A DNA stretch of 64,000 bases. It comes from Treponema sp. GTDB taxonomy: Bacteria; Spirochaetota; Spirochaetia; Treponematales; Breznakiellaceae. Under the pieces are notes generated by a model. The model was given only the letters and a program-made list of their open reading frames with translations. It did no database searches and was not told the DNA's origin. Location of the stretch: NCBI GenBank assembly GCA_031267685.1, contig JAIRYV010000009.1, forward strand, positions 1 to 64,000, given 5' to 3'. The position numbers and the translations under genes are program-made. Shown here in pieces: positions 50,176 through 59,493 of this stretch; the stretch's first letter is position 1; every line of letters starts with the position of its first letter.

Positions 50176-52857
50176 CTAGTCCAGACAGCTTGTCAGCCGA
50201 CGATAGGTCTGATTCACGCGCTGTCTAGTCTCCTCGTCCACATCTTCGCCTAGTTCTTCAATGAGGGTTTCCATGGCGGATATGCTTTGATACACAATAG
50301 CTGAAAAATCCCGGGAGCAGTTAAACACATAGCGTCCCCAGTTCTGCGAAAGTAGGCCGATGAAGCCCAAGTTCTTACTCTGCTCCCGCCAGGGCGTGGG
50401 AGTGGCCAGGTCAGGGAGGTAGATAAGCAGAGCGTCTAGGTTCTGCTTTATATCAAAGACTTCCCGCCGCGGCCACTGCTTTTCAGGGGCGTCAGGAAGC
50501 GACGCCTCAATATGGGGCAGCAGGGAAAGGATGCGCGTAACTTTTTTGCCAATCAGCAGACGGTATTCGCCGCGCACAACAAGAATACCGCGCAGATTCC
50601 GATAGCGCTGCTCATAGGTCTTCATAAAAACCATGAACTGCTCCCGTACTTTCACGAGCTTCTCCAATGGTATGAGCAGATAGCGCTTATCTTTGCCACT
50701 CTTCTTATGGTATTTCTCAAACTCGAAAACCTCGCTCCCAATGGGCAGGTTAGCCAGCGCATCTACTGCATCCTGTGGTTTTTTCTTTTTCTTTGGTTCT
50801 GTCTGCTCGGGTGTTACCAGTTCTTCGCTTTCATTGGCCCTTTGTTTTTTCTTCGTCTTTTTTGTACTAAGAATCTCTTGAGGCTGCATAATTCTAACCA
50901 AGCCATCATACAGATCAGGGCTGATCCTGAGCAGCGTTTGTTTGGAGAGCGGGGACACAGACATGGCGTACATACGGCTCGTGCGGACGATTTCACCAGC
51001 CACGATGTACTGCGGGTTCATACGGAACATCACTGAACCTGGATGAATGAGAATGCTATCCTCAGTAAGGGTACGGTAGGTACCCCAGTCGCTGTCCCAC
51101 CCGGCACTTTCTTCCCGCGCACAGACAAACTGGATGAGACCCCGCGCTACACAGCAGAGGTAGTCTTCAATGGGGCCGCCACTGACAAGCGGAACCCCCA
51201 AATCAGAAACGATTTCGCCAAGCTGTTTCGTGATATTTACTATTTCAGCCATAGTGCGGTCATCAAGGTAGTTTTTCTTACAGAACTGGGCTTTGTTCGG
51301 CGCTTCCTCAAAAGCGCGGAGAAGCTTGAGGTATGAAACAAAGTCGCCATGCTCATCGCGGAAACGGTGGTGCGCCTGCCGTGCCTCCATCTCCTCACCG
51401 GACGGCAGGACATAAGGGCTTGTTGTTGATAAAAAAGCCGCCGCAATGGTGGTTTCAATGATTACGTCAGGATATTTGAGTATTGCCTCCACAATGATGC
51501 GAGACTGACGAGGCGGTAAGGGGAATTCAGTCATCATCTTCCCGATCTTGGACAGAGTCCGATCACTTTCCAGCGCTTCAAGATGGTTCAGGGTTTCAAT
51601 GGCTGCGATGAGGCCATCGCGGTTTGGCGGGGAAATAAAGTCAAACTCCTCAAACGCGGTCAGGCCCAGGTCAGACATACGGAGTACCACTTCAGAAAGA
51701 TCAGTACGGTAGATTTCCTCAGTGGTAAAAAGGTCCCGGCGCTCAAAGTCCTTACGGTCGTAGAGCCGGTAACAGGTTCCTTCCTGTGTGCGTCCGGCGC
51801 GTCCCTTGCGCTGGTTCGCGGCAGCCTTTGATATAGGCGCTTCCACGAGGCTTGAGGTGAAGGTGCGGGGGTTGTAGTGATTGAGCTTTGATAGGCCCGA
51901 ATCAATGACGCTTGTTACCCCATCAATTGTTACCGAAGTTTCCGCGATGTTCGTGGAGATGATCACTTTTATCTTGCCACTGGGCGCAGGGTCAAAGACC
52001 CGCTCCTGCTCCTCACGGGCAAGCCTGCCATAAAGCGGGAGTACATAGATATACTCGGCAGTCGGCCCGTTGAACAGACGTTCCATACATTCCTTGATGA
52101 TTTTTTCACCAGAAAGGAAGATCAGGATGTCGCCGGCGCGTTCCTCGCTCACCACGCGCTCAACAATTACGGTGATCTTCTTCAGGAGCGCGTCTTCCGC
52201 GTTTTCTGTAAGTGCGCGCCGGCGCGCACGCTGATTTTCCCAGGGGGTACGTTCCCATAGCTGAGGCGCCGGTGGCACTTTAACCGGATCATAGATGAGC
52301 GTAACTGGATACGTGATGGCGTCGATCTTAACGATTGGACATTCACCAAAATACTGGGAAAATACCTGAGCGTTGATGGTTGCCGACGAGACAATAATCT
52401 TAAACTCAGGACGGGTTTCAACAACTCGCTTCAAAAGTCCCAAAATGAAATCAATGTTAAGGCTCCGTTCATGCGCCTCGTCAATAACAATACAGCAGTA
52501 ACGGGAGAGCCAGGGGTCGAGCTTCATCTCCTGAAGCAGTATGCCATCGGTCATAATCTTGATCCGCGTGTGCGGATCAGTTTTATCTTCAAAGCGCATC
52601 TTATAGCCCACAAGGCCGGGTATGACGTGCCCCATCTGTCGGGCGATGAATTCGCTCACTGAAACCGCCGCAATGCGCCGCGGCTGGGTTACGCCGATAA
52701 TGCCGTTCTCTCCATACCCCGCGTCGTGGAGAATCACCGGCAGCTGGGTGGTTTTGCCCGAACCAGTCGGGCTTTCCACCACCACCACCTGATTGCCAGC
52801 AAGGGCTGAAAGGATGAGGTCTTTGTGTTTATACACAGGAAGTTCAAGATAATTCAT
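50176..52857 (-). CDS. DEAH-box RNA helicase, HrpA/HrpB-like
   Basis: 893 residues of superfamily 2. Walker A is VESPTGSGKTTQLPVILHDAGYG, motif Ia TQPRRIAAVSVSEFIARQMG, DEAH in CIVIDEAHERSLNIDF, SATINAQVF, and the later motifs NIAETSVTIDG and QRKGRAGRTQEG. The HA2 winged-helix and OB-type region follows at about 480-640. The C-terminal ~200 residues are unusual, with a basic stretch (TKKKQRANE) and no similarity that I recognise. It is a 3'-5' NTP-dependent helicase acting on RNA. ATG 52857. Confidence 0.92.
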   Translation of the reverse strand: MNYLELPVYKHKDLILSALAGNQVVVVESPTGSGKTTQLPVILHDAGYGENGIIGVTQPRRIAAVSVSEFIARQMGHVIPGLVGYKMRFEDKTDPHTRIKIMTDGILLQEMKLDPWLSRYCCIVIDEAHERSLNIDFILGLLKRVVETRPEFKIIVSSATINAQVFSQYFGECPIVKIDAITYPVTLIYDPVKVPPAPQLWERTPWENQRARRRALTENAEDALLKKITVIVERVVSEERAGDILIFLSGEKIIKECMERLFNGPTAEYIYVLPLYGRLAREEQERVFDPAPSGKIKVIISTNIAETSVTIDGVTSVIDSGLSKLNHYNPRTFTSSLVEAPISKAAANQRKGRAGRTQEGTCYRLYDRKDFERRDLFTTEEIYRTDLSEVVLRMSDLGLTAFEEFDFISPPNRDGLIAAIETLNHLEALESDRTLSKIGKMMTEFPLPPRQSRIIVEAILKYPDVIIETTIAAAFLSTTSPYVLPSGEEMEARQAHHRFRDEHGDFVSYLKLLRAFEEAPNKAQFCKKNYLDDRTMAEIVNITKQLGEIVSDLGVPLVSGGPIEDYLCCVARGLIQFVCAREESAGWDSDWGTYRTLTEDSILIHPGSVMFRMNPQYIVAGEIVRTSRMYAMSVSPLSKQTLLRISPDLYDGLVRIMQPQEILSTKKTKKKQRANESEELVTPEQTEPKKKKKPQDAVDALANLPIGSEVFEFEKYHKKSGKDKRYLLIPLEKLVKVREQFMVFMKTYEQRYRNLRGILVVRGEYRLLIGKKVTRILSLLPHIEASLPDAPEKQWPRREVFDIKQNLDALLIYLPDLATPTPWREQSKNLGFIGLLSQNWGRYVFNCSRDFSAIVYQSISAMETLIEELGEDVDEETRQRVNQTYRRLTSCLD

Positions 52858-52877
52858 ACTCTATATAATAGAAGAAA

Positions 52878-53357
52878 CTACCCCGTAGAGCAATTATACT
52901 TTGCCTTGAGTGCTGTTAATTCCGCGTCAAGTGTGGCACTCTGCTCCAATTCTTTCAAGCGACGGTCAGTCGCGGCAAGGTCCTCTTCACCCGGAGAATA
53001 ACCCGTGGCCATGAGAAGTTCCTGTTCCAAAAGGTCCGGGTCTACGCTCCGTTCACGAGCCGCAAGCCCAGGCAGCTGTTTTCTCATAATCTCAATCTGA
53101 GACTTTAACTCCGCGATTTCCGCGCTCAGACTGTTCTTTTGCTCTGTTACGCGTTCCATCTGTTTTTCCGCTTCCTGCGCCAAATCCTCAATGCCTTTTG
53201 AACGGGCAAGCGCGACACGATCGCGCCATTTCGCTTCTTCCGCCGTACATTCCGCCAGCTTCTTTTCCGTAAGTTTCAGCGTCGTCAGGTACTGGGCGAT
53301 ATACGCCTTCGCGTCAGCAGCGCGAAGACCCGCAAGATCAGTTTCTTTCTGTTGCAC
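52878..53357 (-). CDS. Coiled-coil protein, function unknown
   Basis: 159 residues from GTG 53357, chosen because AAAGGAG lies 7 bases upstream; the frame extends to 53429 without signals. Residues 10-110 form a continuous coiled coil (LKLTEKKLAECTAEEAKWRDRVALARSKGIEDLAQEAEKQMERV), with a shorter helix at the end (AATDRRLKELEQSATLDAELTALKAKY). The internal LARSKGIEDLAQEA resembles PspA-type proteins, which protect membranes, but the resemblance is weak. Short convergent spacing to the helicase gene (20 bases). Confidence 0.7.
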   Translation of the reverse strand: MQQKETDLAGLRAADAKAYIAQYLTTLKLTEKKLAECTAEEAKWRDRVALARSKGIEDLAQEAEKQMERVTEQKNSLSAEIAELKSQIEIMRKQLPGLAARERSVDPDLLEQELLMATGYSPGEEDLAATDRRLKELEQSATLDAELTALKAKYNCSTG

Positions 53358-53476
53358 TAATATGCTCCTTTGTATATCTATACTAACCCATCTTATGGAT
53401 AAAGAAAAAGATATTCCACATATATTCACGCAAAATCGATCTCGACGTAATCAAAATGTTCTGCTAAGTTATAGAT

Positions 53477-54067
53477 ATGCAAGCACTTATGAATGTTCTG
53501 GCGACTCTCACCAGTCTCTACATGATCCTGATCTTTGTGCGGATCATGCTCACTTGGTTCAGCGGGGCTCAATATGGCAGACCGCTCGAAATCCTCAGCA
53601 GCATTACAGACCCGTATCTGAACTGGTTCCGGCGTTTTACCGTACTGCGTACCAGTATGCTGGACTTTTCCCCCATTGTGGCAATGGCGATGCTCTCGCT
53701 CGTAAATCAGGTCTTCCTGACCCTTGCGCGCTATGGCCAGATCAGGCTGGGAATCATCCTCGCAATGCTCGTGTCAGCCCTATGGTCCGCGACGTCCTTT
53801 CTCCTCGGCTTCTTCACTGTGGTACTCATGCTCCGACTGTTCGCTTACCTAGCACGACAGGACATCTACTACAACCCCTTCTGGAAAATCGTTGACACCA
53901 TTTCCCAGCCAGTGCTGTATCGTATCAAGCGAATTCTCTTTGGGCCTCGTATCATCAATTACCGAAACGGCCTCATTGTGTCGATTGTGTCTCTAGCTGG
54001 TATCTCTGTGGGACTCCACTTTCTCATTGAGTTCGTGATTTCCCTGCTGGAACGCCTTCCCCTATAA
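53477..54067 (+). CDS. YggT-family membrane protein
   Basis: 196 residues, two YggT modules. Module 1 (YMILIFVRIMLTWFSGAQYGRPLEILSSITDPYLNWFRRF) and module 2 (LMLRLFAYLARQDIYYNPFWKIVDTISQPVLYRIKRILFG) share the DPYLxxFR-like pattern after a membrane segment. The family is linked to cell division and osmotic tolerance, by association. It starts with no good ribosome site and ends 2 bases before recG. Confidence 0.85.
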   Translation: MQALMNVLATLTSLYMILIFVRIMLTWFSGAQYGRPLEILSSITDPYLNWFRRFTVLRTSMLDFSPIVAMAMLSLVNQVFLTLARYGQIRLGIILAMLVSALWSATSFLLGFFTVVLMLRLFAYLARQDIYYNPFWKIVDTISQPVLYRIKRILFGPRIINYRNGLIVSIVSLAGISVGLHFLIEFVISLLERLPL

Positions 54068-54069
54068 GT

Positions 54070-56145
54070 ATGTTTTTGCGGGAACTAAGCGCGTCGCTTG
54101 ATCATATCAAAGGCGTGGGGCCTGAGCTGAAGAGCGCGTTTACCCACCTCGGCGTTACGAGCGTGGGTGGACTTTTGTGCTATTATCCCCGGGATTGGGA
54201 AGACCGAAACACGATTGTTCCCATCGGGGACTTTCAACGCGCAACCGTGTGTACACAGGTTCGGGTCATTGCCCACGATTGGTTCGGGTTTGGAGCAATG
54301 AAAACCCTCAAGATTCATGTTGAGGACACGAGTGGACGAGGCGTACTGGTCTGTTTCAAGCGTCCTTTTCTTGAAAACCAGCTTGTGGTAGGGAACCAGT
54401 ATTGGCTTTGGGGAACTTTCTTCTATAAATATGGGGAGATTCAGTCCACTAACTTCGAAGTAGAGGCAATTCAGGGCGGAACCAGCAAGAATTTTGCCCA
54501 CCTTGTGCCAGTGTACCGGTTAAGCGCGAAGTTAAAAGCCGGTACACTGCGGCGTTGCATCAAACAAGCGCTTGATCAGTATGCCGGACCCCTTGAAAAT
54601 GAGCTGCCAGATTATCTCATTGAGCGCAGGGGACTTTTCTCCAAGTCCCGGGCAATCAGAGCAATCCATTTCCCTACTTCGGTTGAGGAACTGAACGTGG
54701 CAAAACAAACGCTCGTCTACGAAGAGCTTTTTTACCTTGAAATGGTCATAGTGCAACGGATGATTGAGCGGCGCCGGGCTCCGGGTGAGCAAGCACCTGA
54801 TGCGCCGATGTCCTCTTTGCAAAAACGTCTGATTGAGCGTCTGCCTTTCAGCCTCACTCAAGGTCAGGTTGCGGCACTTGCAGATATTAACCGGGACATA
54901 GACAGCCCTTACCCTATGGCACGGCTGATTCAGGGCGATGTTGGTTCTGGTAAAACGCTGGTGTCGTTTTTGGCAGCGCTCAGAGCCGCTGAAACGGGCG
55001 GCCAGGCAGCGCTTATGGCGCCCACTGAGTTACTGGCGCGTCAGCACGCTGAAAACGCAGCTCGGCTTCTGGAACCCCTTGGATTGCGCCCGGCATTTCT
55101 CACGGGGAACATCAAATCATCAGGACGCGCCCAGCTTCTCAAAAACCTTGCACTCGGTCAAATTGACTTTATTATAGGAACCCACGCGCTTTTCTCAAGA
55201 GATGTACATTATAGAAACCTGCGGCTGGTCGTGATTGATGAACAACACCGCTTCGGAGTTTTACAGCGTCAGGCCATTGTGGAAAAAGGGGACCAGCCCG
55301 ATCTTCTGATGATGAGCGCGACGCCTATCCCGCGCACTCTCGCACTCACGGTTTTCGGGGACATGGACGTGTCAATCATCCGGGATATGCCATTGGGCAG
55401 GAAGCCGGTTATCACGCATCTCGCGCTTCAATCCAATGAGATGCGCGTCTATGACTTTGTGCGGCAGCAGCTCGCAGCAGGCAGGCAGGCTTACTTTGTG
55501 TATCCGCTTATTGATGCTGATGAGAACAAGTCGCTCAAGGATGCTGAGTCTATGGCACTGCGACTTTCTGAAGAAATCTTCCCTGAGTACGATATGTCGT
55601 TGATTCACTCGAAGTTGAACGAGGAGGAAAAGCGCATAACCATGGAAAACTTTCGCAAGGGTGTGATTCGTATGCTTGTGGCTACAAGCGTGGTTGAGGT
55701 AGGCGTTGACGTGCCAAATGCCACATGCATGGTTATTGAACACGCCGAGCGTTTTGGACTTTCCGCCTTGCACCAGTTGCGGGGACGCGTAGGTCGTGGT
55801 AATGAGCAGTCTTACTGTTTCCTTGTGTATACAGATGATGAGAACAATCACCTCTCGGATGATAGCAAAGACCGACTTAAAGTGATGAAGAATAGTACAG
55901 ATGGTTTTGTCATAGCAGAGGAAGACCTCCGACTCCGCGGTCCGGGTCAGATTGCAGGTATTGAGCAGTCAGGCAACATTGGTTTGAGCATCGCTGATCT
56001 GATACGGGACATACACATCCTTGAACATGCCCGCACTGATGCTTTCGCTATGCTCGAATTAGACCCTGAGCTGAGTCAGAGCGAACACCACTGTGTTGCG
56101 CAGGTACTCAAACGCGCTCCGCCTTTCGCCAACGTCGCCTTATAA
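54070..56145 (+). CDS. recG: ATP-dependent DNA helicase RecG
   Basis: 691 residues; reverses stalled replication forks and moves Holliday junctions. N-terminal wedge/OB domain (LDHIKGVGPELKSAFTHLGV, LLCYYPRDWEDR). Helicase motifs: LIQGDVGSGKTLVSFLAALRAAE (Walker A), IDEQHRFGVLQRQ, MSATPIPRTLALTVFGDMDVSII, and TSVVEVGVDVPNATCMVIEHAERFGLSALHQLRGRVGRG. The TRG tail EDLRLRGPGQIAGIEQSG is present. Both domains are complete. Starts 2 bases after yggT. Confidence 0.97.
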   Translation: MFLRELSASLDHIKGVGPELKSAFTHLGVTSVGGLLCYYPRDWEDRNTIVPIGDFQRATVCTQVRVIAHDWFGFGAMKTLKIHVEDTSGRGVLVCFKRPFLENQLVVGNQYWLWGTFFYKYGEIQSTNFEVEAIQGGTSKNFAHLVPVYRLSAKLKAGTLRRCIKQALDQYAGPLENELPDYLIERRGLFSKSRAIRAIHFPTSVEELNVAKQTLVYEELFYLEMVIVQRMIERRRAPGEQAPDAPMSSLQKRLIERLPFSLTQGQVAALADINRDIDSPYPMARLIQGDVGSGKTLVSFLAALRAAETGGQAALMAPTELLARQHAENAARLLEPLGLRPAFLTGNIKSSGRAQLLKNLALGQIDFIIGTHALFSRDVHYRNLRLVVIDEQHRFGVLQRQAIVEKGDQPDLLMMSATPIPRTLALTVFGDMDVSIIRDMPLGRKPVITHLALQSNEMRVYDFVRQQLAAGRQAYFVYPLIDADENKSLKDAESMALRLSEEIFPEYDMSLIHSKLNEEEKRITMENFRKGVIRMLVATSVVEVGVDVPNATCMVIEHAERFGLSALHQLRGRVGRGNEQSYCFLVYTDDENNHLSDDSKDRLKVMKNSTDGFVIAEEDLRLRGPGQIAGIEQSGNIGLSIADLIRDIHILEHARTDAFAMLELDPELSQSEHHCVAQVLKRAPPFANVAL

Positions 56146-56169
56146 GGTTTCCCCGTTAATCCGGCGCTC

Positions 56170-56904
56170 CTATTCATCAAAAAGTGACAGGAGCGCCTCA
56201 TTGCCAGTGCTTTTCCTCATCTGCGTGATGAGCGCGGCCATATCCCGTGCCAAAGGCGCGTAAAACTTTTTTTCAGGCGTAACAATCGAGAGTGCATGCA
56301 GTCCAAGACGAGCGAGCAAGGGACGCTCCTCAAACGGGTCCCCGTGCCAACCACGCTTGAATGACGAAAGTAGTACAGGCTTTTGATTCCGACCATACAA
56401 AGAGTCGCAAACCAGCGGGTAACCCAGACTTGCCAGATGAACGCGAATCTGGTGAGTACGTCCGGTGTCAGGCAGCGCCTCAATCACGCTGTAGGTTTCC
56501 ACGCTTCCCAGAAGCCTAAACACCGTGCGGGACTTTTTGCCCTGATACTGGTCGATGATAGTACGATGTTGCTTATCCCCATCTGGCACTAGGGAAAGCG
56601 CGCACGTAGTTTCAGACCATGCTGGCCTGCCGTGGACAATAGCGATATAGCGTTTCTTCACCAATCTCTTCTCAAAGGCGATTGAAAGCCGTCGGTGAGT
56701 CTCCTCATCCCGGGCAAACAGGACAAGCCCGGACGTATCCCGGTCAATACGGTGTACCGTGAACACGCGATGGGGCAAAAGCAGGTCGAGCCGTTCCTTT
56801 GCCGTGTCCCATCGGTCGCCTCCCACTGCGACTCCTGAAGCCTTATTCACCGCTACAATCTGTTTGTCTTCATACACCACGTTAAAGAGCGCCTGTTGTT
56901 TCAT
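56170..56904 (-). CDS. RluA-family pseudouridine synthase
   Basis: 244 residues. Modifies uridines in 23S rRNA or tRNA. The catalytic motif HRIDRDTSGLVLFAR with D52 at residues near 49-63, then GRTHQIRVHLASLGYPLVCDSLYG near 165. The N-terminal YEDKQIVAVNKASGVAVGG matches the family. The S4 domain of RluC/RluD is absent, so this is the single-domain RluA type. Its leader holds TTGACA in a sequence nearly repeated before a small gene at 62846. It converges with recG. Confidence 0.92.
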   Translation of the reverse strand: MKQQALFNVVYEDKQIVAVNKASGVAVGGDRWDTAKERLDLLLPHRVFTVHRIDRDTSGLVLFARDEETHRRLSIAFEKRLVKKRYIAIVHGRPAWSETTCALSLVPDGDKQHRTIIDQYQGKKSRTVFRLLGSVETYSVIEALPDTGRTHQIRVHLASLGYPLVCDSLYGRNQKPVLLSSFKRGWHGDPFEERPLLARLGLHALSIVTPEKKFYAPLARDMAALITQMRKSTGNEALLSLFDE

Positions 56905-56952
56905 TTTTTTTCCTTAAAACCTAGTTTGGTATACCCTTTTTTAACTGTCAAG
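56905..56952 (-). promoter_or_regulatory. Promoter of the RluA gene
   Basis: On minus, TTGACAG, an A-rich tract and GTATACCAA precede the gene. The same ~28-base string, with three changes, lies in front of the small gene at 62634-62798. Confidence 0.45.
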
Positions 56953-57435
56953 GGGGACAGAGACGATATGGACGGGAACGGAAGAAATGGGGATGGGAAC
57001 GGAAGAAATGTGGGCGGGAACGGAAGAAATGTGGACGGGAACGGAAGAAATGGGGATGGGAACAGAAACGATGTGGATGGGAACAGAAGAAATGGGGACG
57101 GGAACTATGACGATGAGGGCGGGAACCATGACGATGGAGGTGGGAGCAGAGACGATGTGGTTGGGAGCAGAGACGATGGGAACAGGAACCATGACGATGA
57201 GGTTGGGAGCAGAGACGATGGGTATAGGAACGGTAACGATTGGGTTGGGAGCAGAGACGATGAGGGCGGGAACCATGACGATGGAGGTGGGAGCAGAGAC
57301 GATGGGAACAGGAACGGTAGCGATTGGGTTGGGAGCAGAGGCGATGATGGTGGGAATCATGACAATGGAGGTGGGAGCAGAGGCGATGATGGTGGGAATC
57401 ATGACAATGGGAACAGGAACCATGACGATGGGGGC
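56953..57435. repeat. Array of 23 tandem 21-bp units (array 2)
   Basis: Twenty-three units, each exactly 21 bases, begin GGGA or AGGA. Units fall into types by the next bases: AACGGAAGAAATG early in the array, then AACCATGACGATG, AGCAGAGACGATG, AACGGTAACGATT and AATCATGACAATG, each followed by a variable 5 to 6 base tail such as GGGAT, GAGGGC or GGAGGT. The plus strand is purine-rich. Most frames stay open because of the period and encode 7-residue repeats such as GNRNDVD; none has a credible start. It separates the RluA gene from the sugar transporter operon. Confidence 0.95.
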
Positions 57436-57567
57436 GGGAAAACAGGTTAGGCGCTTTGCTCAGCAAATAGCAGAATTATCCATGTTTTTTGCAAGTCAGT
57501 CTATGTTATACAGAATACCAACAGAGCTAATCTGAATGTATGAAACAAGAAAACAAGGAGACAGTGA

Positions 57568-58491
57568 ATGTCGCAAAAAGAAACCTTTCTTAATCGCTTC
57601 GTCAAGTACCGGGTGTTTTTGATTATGCTGATCCCAGCGCTTATCTATACAGTTGTCTTCGCGTACCTGCCAATGGCAGGTATTGTCATGGCGTTCAAAA
57701 AGTATAACTATGTCGATGGGATATTCAACTCCCCTTGGAACGGCTTTAAGAACTTCGAGTTCTTTTTTCAGTCAGGCAAAGCACTGCTCGTTACCCGAAA
57801 TACCGTGCTATACAACATTCTGTTCATCGCTTTTAACACAACGCTGCAAATGGCTGTCGCAATACTCCTCGTGGAAATGAAAAACCGCTATTTCCGTAAG
57901 ATTTCACAGTCAGTTATGTTCCTGCCATATTTTATTTCATGGGTCATCGTCTCAGTTCTCGCCTTTAATATCCTTAGCTATGATTTTGGTTTTCTTAATT
58001 CCATGATTCAGACACTGGGCGGGGAGAAAATTAATTTTTACGCGGACGGCAGTCTCTGGCCGCTCATCCTCATGTTCTTTGGCGCATGGAAGGGCGTGGG
58101 TTACGGCTCAGTTATGTATCTGGCGGCAATCATGGGCATAGATACTTCGCTCTACGAAGCAGCTTATATTGAGGGCGCACATGAATTTCAACGGATATTC
58201 AAAATAACTATACCCCTTATGATGCCAACGGTGATTATTTTACTCCTGCTTGCTATAGGCGGCATATTCAGAGGCAACTTCGATATGTTTTATAACCTCG
58301 TCGGCAATAATGGTATCCTGCATAACGCAACAGACGTTATCGATACCTTCACCTTTCGCGCACTCATAAACAATAATGACTTTGGTATGTCAGCGGCGGC
58401 TGGTTTATATCAGTCCGTTCTGTGCTTTATCACCATACTTCTGGCGAATAAAGCAGTGAAACTGTATGATCCGGATTATAGTCTCTTCTAA
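57568..58491 (+). CDS. Sugar ABC transporter permease, LplB/UgpA-like
   Basis: 307 residues, six predicted membrane segments. The inner-membrane permease signature EAAYIEGAHEFQRIFKITIPLMMPT near 195-220 carries the EAA loop that contacts the ATPase. N-terminal LIMLIPALIYTVVFAYLPMAGIVMAFKKYN is typical of permease 1 of CUT1-type oligosaccharide transporters. The ATP-binding subunit is not encoded here and may be shared. AAGGAG lies 9 bases before the ATG. First gene of an operon with its partner permease and binding protein. Confidence 0.93.
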   Translation: MSQKETFLNRFVKYRVFLIMLIPALIYTVVFAYLPMAGIVMAFKKYNYVDGIFNSPWNGFKNFEFFFQSGKALLVTRNTVLYNILFIAFNTTLQMAVAILLVEMKNRYFRKISQSVMFLPYFISWVIVSVLAFNILSYDFGFLNSMIQTLGGEKINFYADGSLWPLILMFFGAWKGVGYGSVMYLAAIMGIDTSLYEAAYIEGAHEFQRIFKITIPLMMPTVIILLLLAIGGIFRGNFDMFYNLVGNNGILHNATDVIDTFTFRALINNNDFGMSAAAGLYQSVLCFITILLANKAVKLYDPDYSLF

Positions 58492-58509
58492 TGTATAAAG
58501 GGGGAATAG

Positions 58510-59433
58510 ATGACAAACAAAATAGTACGCCGTACCATTAGGCGCAACTGGGATTCAAACGTATTATCCGTGATCGCGTATACGCTCAATGGCCTTGTGG
58601 CTTTAGTGTGTCTCGTGCCGTTCATCATGGTAGTGTCCGCGTCATTTTCTTCAGAAGAGGTAGTGCAGCTTCATGGGTTTTCTCTTTTGCCCCGCGACAT
58701 TTCTCTGGAGGCGTATAAGACCGTGTTTAAGGAGCCTTCGGTTATTGCGCGGGCGTATATGATTACTATTCTGCTTACGCTTAGCGGAACCGCGCTTGGA
58801 CTTTTTATACAGACTATGACCGCTTATGTGCTTTCAAGAAAAGATTTCGCGTGGAGAAATCGCTTTTCTTTTTTCTTTTATTTTACCACGCTGTTTAACG
58901 GCGGATTGGTTCCTTCGTATATTCTGATGACGCGCTATCTCCACCTGAAGAATAATTATCTTGTGATCTTAGTGCCGTTTCTGTTTAGTGTGTATAATCT
59001 GCTTATTATGAAGAGTTATATCATGGTTATCCCTGATTCGCTGGTGGATGCGGCGAAAATCGACGGGTGTGGGGAATTTCGGACCCTTATTCAGGTGATT
59101 ATGCCGATGCTGAAACCTGCGCTTGCCACAGTGGGGCTTTTTATCGCGCTTGCCTATTGGAACGATTGGTATAACGCCATGCTTTATATATCTAATGAAA
59201 GGATGCAGCCGCTCCAGTATTTCTTATATAATCAGGTTAATAACATAGAGGCGTATAAAAAAATCATTGCGTCCAATGCGGTTGGTGCTGATGTGGCGGC
59301 GGCAATCAATATGCCGACCCAGACACTGAAAATGGCGCTGACAGTGGTCGTAACCGGCCCTATTGTGCTTTTATATCCGCTGGTTCAGAAGTATTTTGTG
59401 CAGGGTATAACAATAGGAGCGGTTAAGGGTTAG
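58510..59433 (+). CDS. Sugar ABC transporter permease, LplC/UgpE-like
   Basis: 307 residues, six membrane segments. The EAA loop reads DSLVDAAKIDGCGEFRTLIQVIMPMLKPALATVG near 175-208. ALTVVVTGPIVLLYPLVQKYFVQGITIGAVKG is the classical end of the CarA/LplC group of second permeases. GGGGG sits 6 bases before the ATG, 18 bases after the first permease. It works as a heterodimer with that permease for oligosaccharide import. Confidence 0.93.
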   Translation: MTNKIVRRTIRRNWDSNVLSVIAYTLNGLVALVCLVPFIMVVSASFSSEEVVQLHGFSLLPRDISLEAYKTVFKEPSVIARAYMITILLTLSGTALGLFIQTMTAYVLSRKDFAWRNRFSFFFYFTTLFNGGLVPSYILMTRYLHLKNNYLVILVPFLFSVYNLLIMKSYIMVIPDSLVDAAKIDGCGEFRTLIQVIMPMLKPALATVGLFIALAYWNDWYNAMLYISNERMQPLQYFLYNQVNNIEAYKKIIASNAVGADVAAAINMPTQTLKMALTVVVTGPIVLLYPLVQKYFVQGITIGAVKG

Positions 59434-59442
59434 GGGAATTGT

Positions 59443-59460
59443 CAGGTTTATATAAACCTG
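59443..59460. promoter_or_regulatory. 18-bp perfect palindrome before the binding-protein gene
   Basis: CAGGTTTATATAAACCTG is self-complementary over its whole length. It lies 9 bases after the second permease stop and 33 bases before the binding-protein ATG, overlapping TTGTCA and a downstream TACTAT that could be a weak promoter. It could be an operator or an mRNA hairpin. Confidence 0.5.
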
Positions 59461-59493
59461 CGATACTATTTTAGTTTAAGGGAGGAACGATAG

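Noticed and set aside
56896-57450. Asp/Gly/Asn-rich repeat protein across array 2
   Set aside because: Plus and minus frames are all open for the same reason, and the start lies in the RluA gene with no ribosome site.
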